NCBI RefSeq assembly: GCF_017875955.1
Contig: NZ_JAGINK010000001.1
Location: forward strand, 3,316,501 to 3,380,500
From: Pseudomonas sp. BP8
GTDB taxonomy: Bacteria; Pseudomonadota; Gammaproteobacteria; Pseudomonadales; Pseudomonadaceae
Reading direction: 5' to 3'
DNA: 64,000 bases
Positions 1 through 7,434 of this stretch are shown here, piece after piece (positions within the stretch are counted from its first letter, which is position 1; each line of letters starts with the position of its first letter). Below the pieces are notes generated by a model that did no database searches, was not told the origin of the DNA, and was given only the letters and a program-made list of their open reading frames with translations. The translations under genes were made by a program, and so were the position numbers.

Positions 1-1
1 T

Positions 2-265
2 GCAGCGGGTAGCGATGAGCGGGTGCTGCGCTTCGAGTTCCCCGAGCGGCCGGGCGCCTTGCTCGGCTTCCTTGAGCGGTTGGGCAAGCGCTGGAATATC
101 AGCTTGTTCCATTACCGCAACCACGGTGCAGCCGAGGCGCGCGTGTTCGCCGCGCTGGAAGTGCCGGGGGATGAGCTGGCCGGGTTGCCGGGGGCTTTGG
201 ATGAGATGGGTTATCGCTATTGGGATGAGACGGATAACCCGGCGTATCGACTGTTCCTGGGCTGA
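2..265 (+). CDS. ilvA: Threonine ammonia-lyase (biosynthetic), 3' end only
   Basis: Partial gene that enters from the left edge; 87 residues and the TGA stop are visible. The piece reads as the C-terminal ACT-like regulatory domain of biosynthetic threonine deaminase, with the family-typical stretches LRFEFPERPGALLGF and WNISLFHYRNHG. In the full enzyme this domain binds isoleucine or valine and controls deamination of threonine to 2-oxobutanoate, the first step of isoleucine synthesis. The PLP-binding catalytic domain lies outside the window. The family call follows from the ACT motif and is confident; whether this is the main or a second copy cannot be judged. Confidence 0.9.
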   Translation, partial: AAGSDERVLRFEFPERPGALLGFLERLGKRWNISLFHYRNHGAAEARVFAALEVPGDELAGLPGALDEMGYRYWDETDNPAYRLFLG

Positions 266-394
266 AGGCGTGAGCGCTGGTCGTCGCCAATGCGCAGGAA
301 GCCATTACTGACTGCGTTATTGCCGTGGATCAACACCCGCTCCCGCATTCAGGCAGATCCTCGCGGTAGACAGACATGCCACGAGGATCAGCCC

Positions 395-1543
395 ATGAGC
401 AGCACGTTCTTCATTCCCGCCGTCAACATCATGGGCATCGGTTGCCTGGAGGAGGCGATGGCCGCGATTGCCGGTTACGGCCTGCGCAAGGCGTTGATCG
501 TCACCGACCAAGGCCTGGCCCGCGCGGGTATTGCCGAACATATCGCCGGCCTGCTGGCCGTGCGCGATATTGATGCGGTGGTGTTCGACGGCGCCAAGCC
601 GAACCCAACCATCGCCAATGTCGAGGCCGGCCTGGCGATTCTGCAGCGCGAGCGCTGCGACAGTGTCATTTCCCTCGGGGGCGGCTCGCCGCACGACTGC
701 GCCAAAGGCATCGCCCTGTGCGCCACCAATGGTGGGCAGATCAGCGACTATGAGGGTGTCGATCGCTCAAGCAAGCCGCAGTTGCCCCTGATCGCCATCA
801 ACACCACGGCCGGCACCGCCAGCGAAATGACCCGTTTCTGCATCATCACTGACGAGGTGCGCCACGTGAAAATGGCGATCGTCGACCGCAACGTGACGCC
901 GATTCTATCGGTCAACGATCCAGCGCTGATGGCCGCGATGCCCAAGGGCCTGACGGCGGCCACCGGCATGGACGCCTTGACCCACGCCATCGAAGCCTAC
1001 GTGTCCACGGCCGCGACGCCGATCACCGACGCCTGCGCGCTCAAGGCCATCAGCTTGATCAGCGATAACCTGCGCCAGGCTGTTACCGACGGCAGCGATC
1101 TGCAGGCCCGGGAGAACATGGCCTACGCGCAGTTTCTCGCGGGCATGGCCTTCAACAATGCCTCGCTTGGCTACGTGCATGCCATGGCGCACCAGTTGGG
1201 CGGTTTCTATGACCTGCCGCATGGCGTGTGCAATGCCGTGCTGCTGCCCCATGTGCAGCGCTTCAACGCCAAGGTCAGCGCTGCGCGCCTGCGCGATGTG
1301 GCCAAGGCGATGGGTATCAAGGTGTGTGGGCTGGATGCAGAGCAAGGCGCAGGTGCGGCCATTGCGGCCATCGAGCACTTGGCTGCGGCGATTGGAATTC
1401 CTGCTGGTCTGGCCGAGTTGGGGGCCAGCGTTCAGGATGTGCCGCTGCTGGCGAGCAATGCCTTGAAGGACGCGTGCGGACTGACCAACCCACGGGTGGC
1501 CAGCCAGGTCGAGATCGAGGCGATCTTCCGCGCGGCGTTCTGA
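395..1543 (+). CDS. yiaY: Iron-containing alcohol dehydrogenase, YiaY type
   Basis: 382 residues, the usual length for group III iron-dependent alcohol dehydrogenases, which interconvert primary alcohols and aldehydes with NAD(H) in the cytoplasm. The dinucleotide-binding motif GGGSPHD is at residues 95-101. Likely metal ligands are D193 and H197 (GMDALTH), H262 and H276 (LPHGVCN), with the 14-residue spacing of the last two seen in FucO. The sequence is close to what I remember of E. coli YiaY along its whole length. The frame is open further upstream, but ATG 395 is preceded by GAGGA eight bases away and begins with the family N-terminus STFFIP, so longer starts are rejected. It converges with the next gene. 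Physiological substrate unknown. Confidence 0.93.
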   Translation: MSSTFFIPAVNIMGIGCLEEAMAAIAGYGLRKALIVTDQGLARAGIAEHIAGLLAVRDIDAVVFDGAKPNPTIANVEAGLAILQRERCDSVISLGGGSPHDCAKGIALCATNGGQISDYEGVDRSSKPQLPLIAINTTAGTASEMTRFCIITDEVRHVKMAIVDRNVTPILSVNDPALMAAMPKGLTAATGMDALTHAIEAYVSTAATPITDACALKAISLISDNLRQAVTDGSDLQARENMAYAQFLAGMAFNNASLGYVHAMAHQLGGFYDLPHGVCNAVLLPHVQRFNAKVSAARLRDVAKAMGIKVCGLDAEQGAGAAIAAIEHLAAAIGIPAGLAELGASVQDVPLLASNALKDACGLTNPRVASQVEIEAIFRAAF

Positions 1544-1564
1544 TTCAGGGCGGGCGGTTGGCGG

Positions 1565-2749
1565 TCACCGCTCGCGCATGAAAAACCCAGCCACGTACTT
1601 GCGAAACGTCTCCAGGCTCTTGAAGTCGGCATAGCGTTTGAAATGCTCGGTCTCAGGCTCCGGTCCGACCGGTTGCTCGAGCAACGACACCGACAACACT
1701 CGATCCTGGTCTGACGTCAGTACCAGTTCATCCATGACCTGACCGCCAATTACCGGCCGGCGCATCAGCACCTTGACGCCTTTACTGGCCATCCAGTCGA
1801 TCAGCGACACCAGTGCCTTCAGCGGTTCGCGCTCTTCGTCGCGATACACCGGGAACAGCTGCGCCCGTGACAGCACCGGCACGCTGGCGATGTGGATCAA
1901 CTCATAGAAGTGGCTGCCGGCGGTGGCCGGCGAGTACAGCGCCAGGGCCAGTAACGGCCCGCTGGTGCGGCTGCCGCCCCAGTACAAGTGGTGCCCCTGA
2001 AAGTCGAAGCCATCCTCGCTGCGCGCATTGAACAGCTTGCGCCCCTTGACCTGGTCGACGCAGTCAAGCAACAGGCCGTGGCGACGATGGTTGCCAAACA
2101 CCGTGGCGTCCCGCAGGCGGGACTTGAGCATCATCATGTGCTTCATGTCCAGGCGGGTTTCCAGGTAGTTGCTGGCTGGCACCCGCTCCAGTAGCGGATA
2201 GCGGCTGGCGACACTGCGCAATTCAGCGAACTGCGCGGTGAGGTCCTTCTTCAGGTGGGTGGCGTAGACGTTGAGGCCGCTGATCTCGATCCAGGTCAAC
2301 AGCAACGACAGCAGGTGTTGCTGTTCGTGCCGATCACCCACTTCGCCGCCACTGCCAGCCTCGGCGCCTTTACGGAAGTCGCCGATCAAGCGCAACGGCG
2401 TATCCGGCGCCAGCCATGCCGGTGGCGGGCTGCTTTCGTTACGGCGTTCGTCGGCCTCGCGCTCATCCTTGGTGAATGGGCAGCCGGAGGCGTGTTCGGG
2501 GGTATCCGGGTTATTGCGCAGGACCAGCCGCCCGGTGTCGCCGTTCAGGGCGATGTTGAGTACCGGCAAGGCATCCTTGCGGCAATCGCAGGCCAGCCAC
2601 TGATTGGCGCTGCGCACCTTCATCAACATCTGGTTGGCCTGCAGCACAGCCGGGCCGCTCAGGCTGCCGGCGGCGAAACCGGCCAGCAGTTCTTCTTCCG
2701 CTGCCGTCAGGCTGCGCACCAGGGTGGCGTTTTTTTCGATGATTCGCAT
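1565..2749 (-). CDS. Conserved hypothetical protein, 394 aa
   Basis: I do not recognise a characterised family. The protein is soluble in appearance, with no signal peptide or membrane segment. Two cysteine-containing stretches (LACDCRKD and HASGCPFTKDER) in the first third could bind metal, but the spacing does not match a named motif. The remainder is mixed alpha/beta with several aromatic patches such as HHLYWGGSR. The chosen start gives MRIIEKNATL; a longer reading adds nine residues that overlap the repeat-rich spacer upstream and is less likely. It lies downstream of the VOC gene on the same strand but is separated from it by a strong hairpin. Confidence 0.75.
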   Translation of the reverse strand: MRIIEKNATLVRSLTAAEEELLAGFAAGSLSGPAVLQANQMLMKVRSANQWLACDCRKDALPVLNIALNGDTGRLVLRNNPDTPEHASGCPFTKDEREADERRNESSPPPAWLAPDTPLRLIGDFRKGAEAGSGGEVGDRHEQQHLLSLLLTWIEISGLNVYATHLKKDLTAQFAELRSVASRYPLLERVPASNYLETRLDMKHMMMLKSRLRDATVFGNHRRHGLLLDCVDQVKGRKLFNARSEDGFDFQGHHLYWGGSRTSGPLLALALYSPATAGSHFYELIHIASVPVLSRAQLFPVYRDEEREPLKALVSLIDWMASKGVKVLMRRPVIGGQVMDELVLTSDQDRVLSVSLLEQPVGPEPETEHFKRYADFKSLETFRKYVAGFFMRER

Positions 2750-2773
2750 GAAGCAGCTCCAAGCTACAAGCCT

Positions 2774-2814
2774 CAAGCTTCAAGCAAAGCCGCCGCGCTT
2801 TCAACTTGAAGCTT
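2774..2814 (-). terminator. Hairpin between VOC gene and hypothetical gene
   Basis: A perfect 11-bp inverted repeat, CAAGCTTCAAG at 2774-2784 and CTTGAAGCTTG at 2804-2814, encloses a second smaller stem AAAGC/GCTTT. It sits between the stop of the VOC gene and the start of the next minus-strand gene, where a terminator is expected. The flanking bases carry further imperfect copies of the AAGCTNCAAG unit, a low-complexity repeat often seen between Pseudomonas genes. No clear T-run follows. Confidence 0.55.
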
Positions 2815-2833
2815 GTGGCGTGCTGCCTGAGGC

Positions 2834-3301
2834 TCAGTTGCCGCCGAACATCTCCGCCGCACGGGCGCGGATTTCGTCGGGCGAGAGGTCTTCCTTGTGG
2901 GTCGAGACAAACCACAGGTTGCCGAATGGGTCTTTCACCGTGCCGCTGCGGTCGCCATAAAACTGATCCTTGAGCGGGCTCACCTGGCTGGCACCTGCGG
3001 CAATCGCCTGGGCGTAGACCTTGTCGCAGTCTTCGACGTACAGGTGCAGGCCCACGGCAACGCCGTTGAGCGACTGGCTGGCGGTCAGGCCGCCGCTTTC
3101 CCCGCAGGGTTCGGCCAACATCAGCGAAGAGTCGCCGATCTTCAGTTCGGCGTGCCCGACGCGGCCATCGGGGCCGTCCAGGCGGAACATCTCGATGGCA
3201 CCAAAAGCCGCTTTGTAGAACTCGATGGCCTTGGCGGCATCCTTGATGCCGAGATAGGGCGTGATGCTGTGCTGCCCTTCGGGAATGGGTTTGGCTGCCA
3301 T
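2834..3301 (-). CDS. VOC family protein, PhnB/glyoxalase-like
   Basis: 155 residues with the vicinal-oxygen-chelate fold signature: ITPYLGIKDAAKAIEFYK at the start, GHAELKIGDSSLML in the middle and DPFGNLWFVSTH near the end, which is the PhnB-like pattern of two beta-alpha-beta-beta-beta modules. Members include metal-dependent lyases and isomerases as well as many proteins of unknown role, so no reaction is assigned. AGGAG lies nine bases before ATG 3301 but directly abuts the alternative ATG 3310, so 3301 is preferred. It is a single gene with hairpins on both sides. Confidence 0.85.
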   Translation of the reverse strand: MAAKPIPEGQHSITPYLGIKDAAKAIEFYKAAFGAIEMFRLDGPDGRVGHAELKIGDSSLMLAEPCGESGGLTASQSLNGVAVGLHLYVEDCDKVYAQAIAAGASQVSPLKDQFYGDRSGTVKDPFGNLWFVSTHKEDLSPDEIRARAAEMFGGN

Positions 3302-3341
3302 GTTTGTCATCTCCTGGAGAAGTTGCATGGGCGATCAACAG

Positions 3342-3392
3342 TCGGGCAGAGCCCGATACTTGACAACGAAGCTGTATGTTTGTACAGCTTCG
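3342..3392. terminator. Two hairpins between aldehyde dehydrogenase and VOC gene
   Basis: Perfect 10-bp inverted repeat CGAAGCTGTA (3367-3376) / TACAGCTTCG (3383-3392) with a 6-base loop, and a second stem TCGGGC/GCCCGA at 3342-3356 with a 3-base loop. They lie between the stop of the upstream minus-strand gene (3434) and the start of the VOC gene (3301). The first is a likely terminator; the second could be terminator or operator. A clear U-tract is missing on the minus strand. Confidence 0.45.
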
Positions 3393-3433
3393 CGGTTTTC
3401 GCCAATGCTATTTCCCGATAAGCAATCGCTCGC

Positions 3434-5053
3434 CTAGAAGATGTAGTCAGTGGTCAGGAAACTTGACTGACGATTTCGTATGATCTCGCTGATCAATTGC
3501 TTGTTGGCTTCCTGGAACTTGGTCGCCACCAGGGTGCGAATGGAAAACACGCGCAGCGCATCATGTACCGACAAGGTGCCTTCGGCGCTGTTCTTGCGAC
3601 CGTTGAACGGGTAGGTATCCGGCCCACGTTGGCACTGGGCGTTGAGGTTGATCCGCCCGACCTGGTTGGCGAAGGTGTCGACCAACGTGCCGATGGTCTG
3701 AGGGTCGTTGCCAAACAAGCTCAGCTGCTGGCCGTAGTCGGAGTCGAGCACGTACTCGATCACCGTCTCCAGGTCACGGTAAGGCACCACCGGCACCAGC
3801 GGGCCGAACTGCTCCTCATGGTACACACGCATGTCGGCACTGACTGGGTAGAGCAGGGCAGGGTAGAAGAACGAGCCACGGCTCTGTCCGCCGCCTTCAT
3901 TGAGTACCCGGGCGCCCTTGGCCGTGGCATCGGCGACCAGCCCATCGAGATAGTCGACCTTGCCCTGTTCCGGCAGAGGCGTCAGCGCCACGCCGGGCGT
4001 CCAAGGCATGCCCGGCTTGAGCGCGGCGAGCTTGCGCTGGAATTTGTCGAGAAATGCATCGATCACATCCTCGTGGACAAAGAGGGTTTTCAGTGCCGTG
4101 CAACGTTGGCCATTGAACGACAGCGCACCGGTCAGCGCTTCCTCGACGGCGTTGTCCAGGTCGACCTGGGGCAACACGATGCCTGGGTTCTTCGCGTCCA
4201 GGCCGAGCGCTGCGCGCAGACGGTGCGGGCGCGGGTGGAGTTTTTTCAGGTCGCTGGCGGCCTTGTGGGTGCCGATGAAGGCGAATACATCGACCTTGCC
4301 GCTGGCCATCAAGGCACTGACGGTTTCCCGGCCGCGGCCATAGATAACGTTTATGACGCCTGCCGGGAAGCTGTCACGGAAGGCCTCCAGCAGTGGCCGG
4401 ATCAGCAGTACGCCGAACTTGGCCGGTTTGAACACCACGGTGTTGCCCATGATCAGGGCCGGGATCAGGGTGGTGAACGTCTCGTTCAGCGGGTAGTTGT
4501 AGGGGCCCATGCACAACGCCACACCCAACGGCGCGCGGCGGATCTGGCCGAGGGTGCCTTGTTCGAGTTCAAAGCGGCTGGAGCGCCGATCGAGGTCTTT
4601 GAGTGCGTTGATGGTGTCGACAATGTAGTCGCAGGTGCGGTCGAACTCTTTCTCCGAATCCTTGAGGTTCTTGCCGATTTCCCACATCAGCAATTTGACT
4701 ACCGCCGTGCGCTGTTCGCGCATCCGCGTCAGGAACACTTCGACGTGCTGGATCCGCTCGGCAACGCGCATGGTTGGCCAGGCGCCGCGGCCTTTGTCGT
4801 AGGCCTGGACTGCCGCGTCCAGCGCGGTGAGGGCGGTGTCGGCGTCAAGCAGCGGCGCACTGCCGAGAATGACTTGCTCCTCGTGGTCACCGTGCTTGAG
4901 CCAGACCGGGCTGCGCACCGTGGCCAAGGGGCCGGGCCATTGCCTTAGCTGGCCATTCACCAGGTAGTCGCGCTGTTCCAGCGGCGGACCCAGGCGCCAG
5001 GCCTCGGGGATTTCATCGGCGGTCGGAAACAGCGAATCGAGCAGACGGTCCAT
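3434..5053 (-). CDS. NADP-dependent glyceraldehyde-3-phosphate dehydrogenase-like aldehyde dehydrogenase
   Basis: 539 residues of the aldehyde dehydrogenase superfamily, closest in pattern to non-phosphorylating GapN-type enzymes, which oxidise glyceraldehyde-3-phosphate to 3-phosphoglycerate with NADP. Visible landmarks are MGPYNYPLNE in the coenzyme domain, the catalytic cysteine C318 in FNGQRCTALK and the C-terminal EEQFGPLVPVVPY. The motif that normally carries the general-base glutamate (LELGGKNP) reads LGLDAKNP: Gly284 stands exactly 34 residues before C318, where Glu is expected, with Asp286 two residues on. I believe this variant is shared by a GapN-like subfamily, so it need not be inactive. 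The start is ATG 5053. It is monocistronic by context. Confidence 0.85.
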   Translation of the reverse strand: MDRLLDSLFPTADEIPEAWRLGPPLEQRDYLVNGQLRQWPGPLATVRSPVWLKHGDHEEQVILGSAPLLDADTALTALDAAVQAYDKGRGAWPTMRVAERIQHVEVFLTRMREQRTAVVKLLMWEIGKNLKDSEKEFDRTCDYIVDTINALKDLDRRSSRFELEQGTLGQIRRAPLGVALCMGPYNYPLNETFTTLIPALIMGNTVVFKPAKFGVLLIRPLLEAFRDSFPAGVINVIYGRGRETVSALMASGKVDVFAFIGTHKAASDLKKLHPRPHRLRAALGLDAKNPGIVLPQVDLDNAVEEALTGALSFNGQRCTALKTLFVHEDVIDAFLDKFQRKLAALKPGMPWTPGVALTPLPEQGKVDYLDGLVADATAKGARVLNEGGGQSRGSFFYPALLYPVSADMRVYHEEQFGPLVPVVPYRDLETVIEYVLDSDYGQQLSLFGNDPQTIGTLVDTFANQVGRINLNAQCQRGPDTYPFNGRKNSAEGTLSVHDALRVFSIRTLVATKFQEANKQLISEIIRNRQSSFLTTDYIF

Positions 5054-5192
5054 GGGTACTGCACCTCACGTATTTGGCTAGGTGAAACGCTTCAGCTTGC
5101 GAGCATGCACCCGCCGCGAGAAAAACACCAGTCTGGCTCAATATTGCCAAACCTGCGCCGATAACCAGGCAATCGACCTTCGACGCGGGCCC

Positions 5193-7433
5193 ATGAGAAC
5201 AGACCCCTTTTCCTTTGATGAACCGCGACCGCCTGCGGGCGCTTTGCGTCGGACTGCCAACCGCCTGCTGCCGGTTGGTTTCGCTGTGGTCGGCATCGGT
5301 CTGTCGCTGGTCCTCGGTCGGCTCGATGTGCAGCGCAAACAGACCGAGCAGGTCGCAACCGTCGCCGCCCATCTGGCCGGCGTGCGCGGCGCGCTGGAAG
5401 CGCAGCTGCGTGCCGCCTTTGGCGAGACCGAAGGCATTGCCCAGTTGATTGCCGCCGATGGCGCGATCAGCGCCGAGCATTTTCATGGCATGGCCCGTGA
5501 AGCGCTGGCGTCGGTACCCTACATGCGCCATGTGTCACTAGCGCCGGGCGATGTCATCAGTGATGTGTATCCACTCAAGGGCAACCTGACGATCATCGGC
5601 CTGGACTACCGGCGCTTGCCAGAGCAGTTTGTAACGTTGCAGTCTGCGCGTGAACAGCAGCAACCGGTGCTCGCCGGCCCCGTGCGTCTGCACCAGGGTG
5701 GTGAGGCACTGATCTATCGGCGGCCGGTGTTCGTCAACGGCAAGCGCGGGGTGAAGTTCTATTGGGGCAATGTCTCCACCGTCGCTGATATCGACCGCCT
5801 GCTGCGCGCTGCCGGCCTCGGTCCGGAGCTTGAGATCGACGTCGCGGTGCGCAGTGCCGATGGGCGGGGCGCGGCAGACACGTTGATCTGGGGCGATGCG
5901 CGCTTGTTCGAAGCGCCACTGCTGAGCCAGACCGTGGACGTACCCGGTGGTCGCTGGCAACTGGTCGCCGCGCCGCGTGACGGCTGGCCGGCGCTGGGGC
6001 TGTTTGCCTCGCCGCTGTTCCTGTTTGCCTTGAGTTGCACAGGCCTGTTCAGCCTGTTTGTCACCCAGCTCAACCGCAGCCGCCGGCTGCTGCAGCAGCG
6101 CAATCGCGAGTTGCGCCAGTCACAGGCCCAGCTTGAGCGCCTGGCCCACTACGACACGATTACCGGCCTGCCCAACCGGGTGCTGTTTCAGCGGCAACTG
6201 GCCAGTGCTATTGACCAAGGCCATGGCCTGGCAGTGCTGATGCTCGATATCGACGGCTTCAAGCAGATCAACGATAGCCTGGGGCATGCCATGGGCGACC
6301 TGCTCTTGCAGCAGGCCACCGCGCGATTTTTGCAGGCGCTGGAGAGCCAGGATCGCGTCTGCCGGCTGGGCGGTGATGAGTTCGTGTTCATGCTGCAAGG
6401 CAGTCAGGGCCAGGTCAGCCATCAGGTGCGGGCGCTGTTGCGCTGCCTGCAGCGGCCGTTCGACCTCAATGGCAGCGCCGCGCTGGTGACCGGCAGCCTC
6501 GGCCTGGCCTGGTGCCCGCAACATGGCGAGTGCGTCGACAGCCTGCTGCGCCATGCCGACACTGCCATGTACGCGGCCAAGGAGGCCGGGCGCAACGCCT
6601 GGCGGCCCTACCTTCCGGAGATGACCGCACGCCTGCAGCAGCGCCTGGACATGCAGCGCAACCTGCGCCGAGCCCTGGAGGACAATGAATTCGAGTTGTG
6701 GTACCAGCCCAAGGTGGACTTGTTCAGTGGCCGCGTGGAGGGCGTCGAGGCGCTGTTGCGCTGGCGCGATCCGCAACAGGGCCTGGTGTCGCCTGCAGAC
6801 TTCATTCCCCTCGCCGAGCGCACCGGGCTGATCATTCCCTTGGGCGAGCGCGTGCTGGAATTGGCCTGCGCGCAATTGGCCGAGTGGCGCGACGCCGATT
6901 GTCTGCCTGGGCCGATGGCAATCAACGTGGCAGCCCTGCAGATCGAACGCAGCGATTACGTCACCAGCCTGGCCCAGGCTCTGCAGTGTCATGCGCTGGC
7001 GCCGAATCTGCTGGAAGTGGAAATTACCGAGAGCCTGCTCATGGAAAGCCAGCAACAGGCCTCTGCGGTACTGGCCCAGTTGCAGGCCATGGGGGTGGCG
7101 ACGGCTGTGGATGACTTCGGTACCGGCTACTCCTCGTTGGCGTATTTGCGAGCGCTGCCCATTGACCACCTGAAGATCGACCGCGCGTTCATCAAGGACT
7201 TGCCTGGAGATGACGATGCGGTGGCGGTGGCCCGGGCAATTATCGACCTGGGCCATGCGCTGGGCTTTCGCATCACTGCCGAAGGTATCGAAACCCAGGC
7301 GCAATATGACTTTTTGCGCAATGCCGGCTGCGACCAGGGCCAGGGTTACTTGATGGCCCGGCCGATGCCAGCGCAAGCCTTGCAGGCCTGGCTGGCTGGC
7401 CGCGAGGTCCGTCAGCGGCATTGGGCGCAATGA
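5193..7433 (+). CDS. CHASE-GGDEF-EAL cyclic-di-GMP enzyme
   Basis: 746-residue inner-membrane signalling protein. A first membrane segment (LLPVGFAVVGIGLSLVLG, about residues 25-43) is followed by a periplasmic CHASE-type sensor (about 60-265, with HVSLAPGDVISDVYPLKGN), a second membrane segment (about 270-292), GGDEF and EAL domains. The cyclase signature GGDEF is intact at residues 393-397. The RxxD product-inhibition site five residues before it is ExxD, so feedback inhibition is probably lost. The phosphodiesterase domain keeps EAL at 519-521, DDFGTGYSS and the QGY motif near the end. Which activity dominates cannot be told. The frame is open upstream to 5082, but ATG 5193 gives a normal N-terminus; its ribosome site is weak. 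It converges with the toxin-like gene with one base between the stops. Confidence 0.92.
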   Translation: MRTDPFSFDEPRPPAGALRRTANRLLPVGFAVVGIGLSLVLGRLDVQRKQTEQVATVAAHLAGVRGALEAQLRAAFGETEGIAQLIAADGAISAEHFHGMAREALASVPYMRHVSLAPGDVISDVYPLKGNLTIIGLDYRRLPEQFVTLQSAREQQQPVLAGPVRLHQGGEALIYRRPVFVNGKRGVKFYWGNVSTVADIDRLLRAAGLGPELEIDVAVRSADGRGAADTLIWGDARLFEAPLLSQTVDVPGGRWQLVAAPRDGWPALGLFASPLFLFALSCTGLFSLFVTQLNRSRRLLQQRNRELRQSQAQLERLAHYDTITGLPNRVLFQRQLASAIDQGHGLAVLMLDIDGFKQINDSLGHAMGDLLLQQATARFLQALESQDRVCRLGGDEFVFMLQGSQGQVSHQVRALLRCLQRPFDLNGSAALVTGSLGLAWCPQHGECVDSLLRHADTAMYAAKEAGRNAWRPYLPEMTARLQQRLDMQRNLRRALEDNEFELWYQPKVDLFSGRVEGVEALLRWRDPQQGLVSPADFIPLAERTGLIIPLGERVLELACAQLAEWRDADCLPGPMAINVAALQIERSDYVTSLAQALQCHALAPNLLEVEITESLLMESQQQASAVLAQLQAMGVATAVDDFGTGYSSLAYLRALPIDHLKIDRAFIKDLPGDDDAVAVARAIIDLGHALGFRITAEGIETQAQYDFLRNAGCDQGQGYLMARPMPAQALQAWLAGREVRQRHWAQ

Positions 7434-7434
7434 A

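Noticed and set aside
290..394. In-frame upstream extension of the alcohol dehydrogenase
   Set aside because: The extra 35 residues do not resemble the family N-terminus, and ATG 395 has a good ribosome site.
3497..4948. 483-codon open frame on the plus strand opposite the aldehyde dehydrogenase
   Set aside because: It is the mirror of a strongly conserved gene; composition is that of an antisense frame in GC-rich DNA with no family match.
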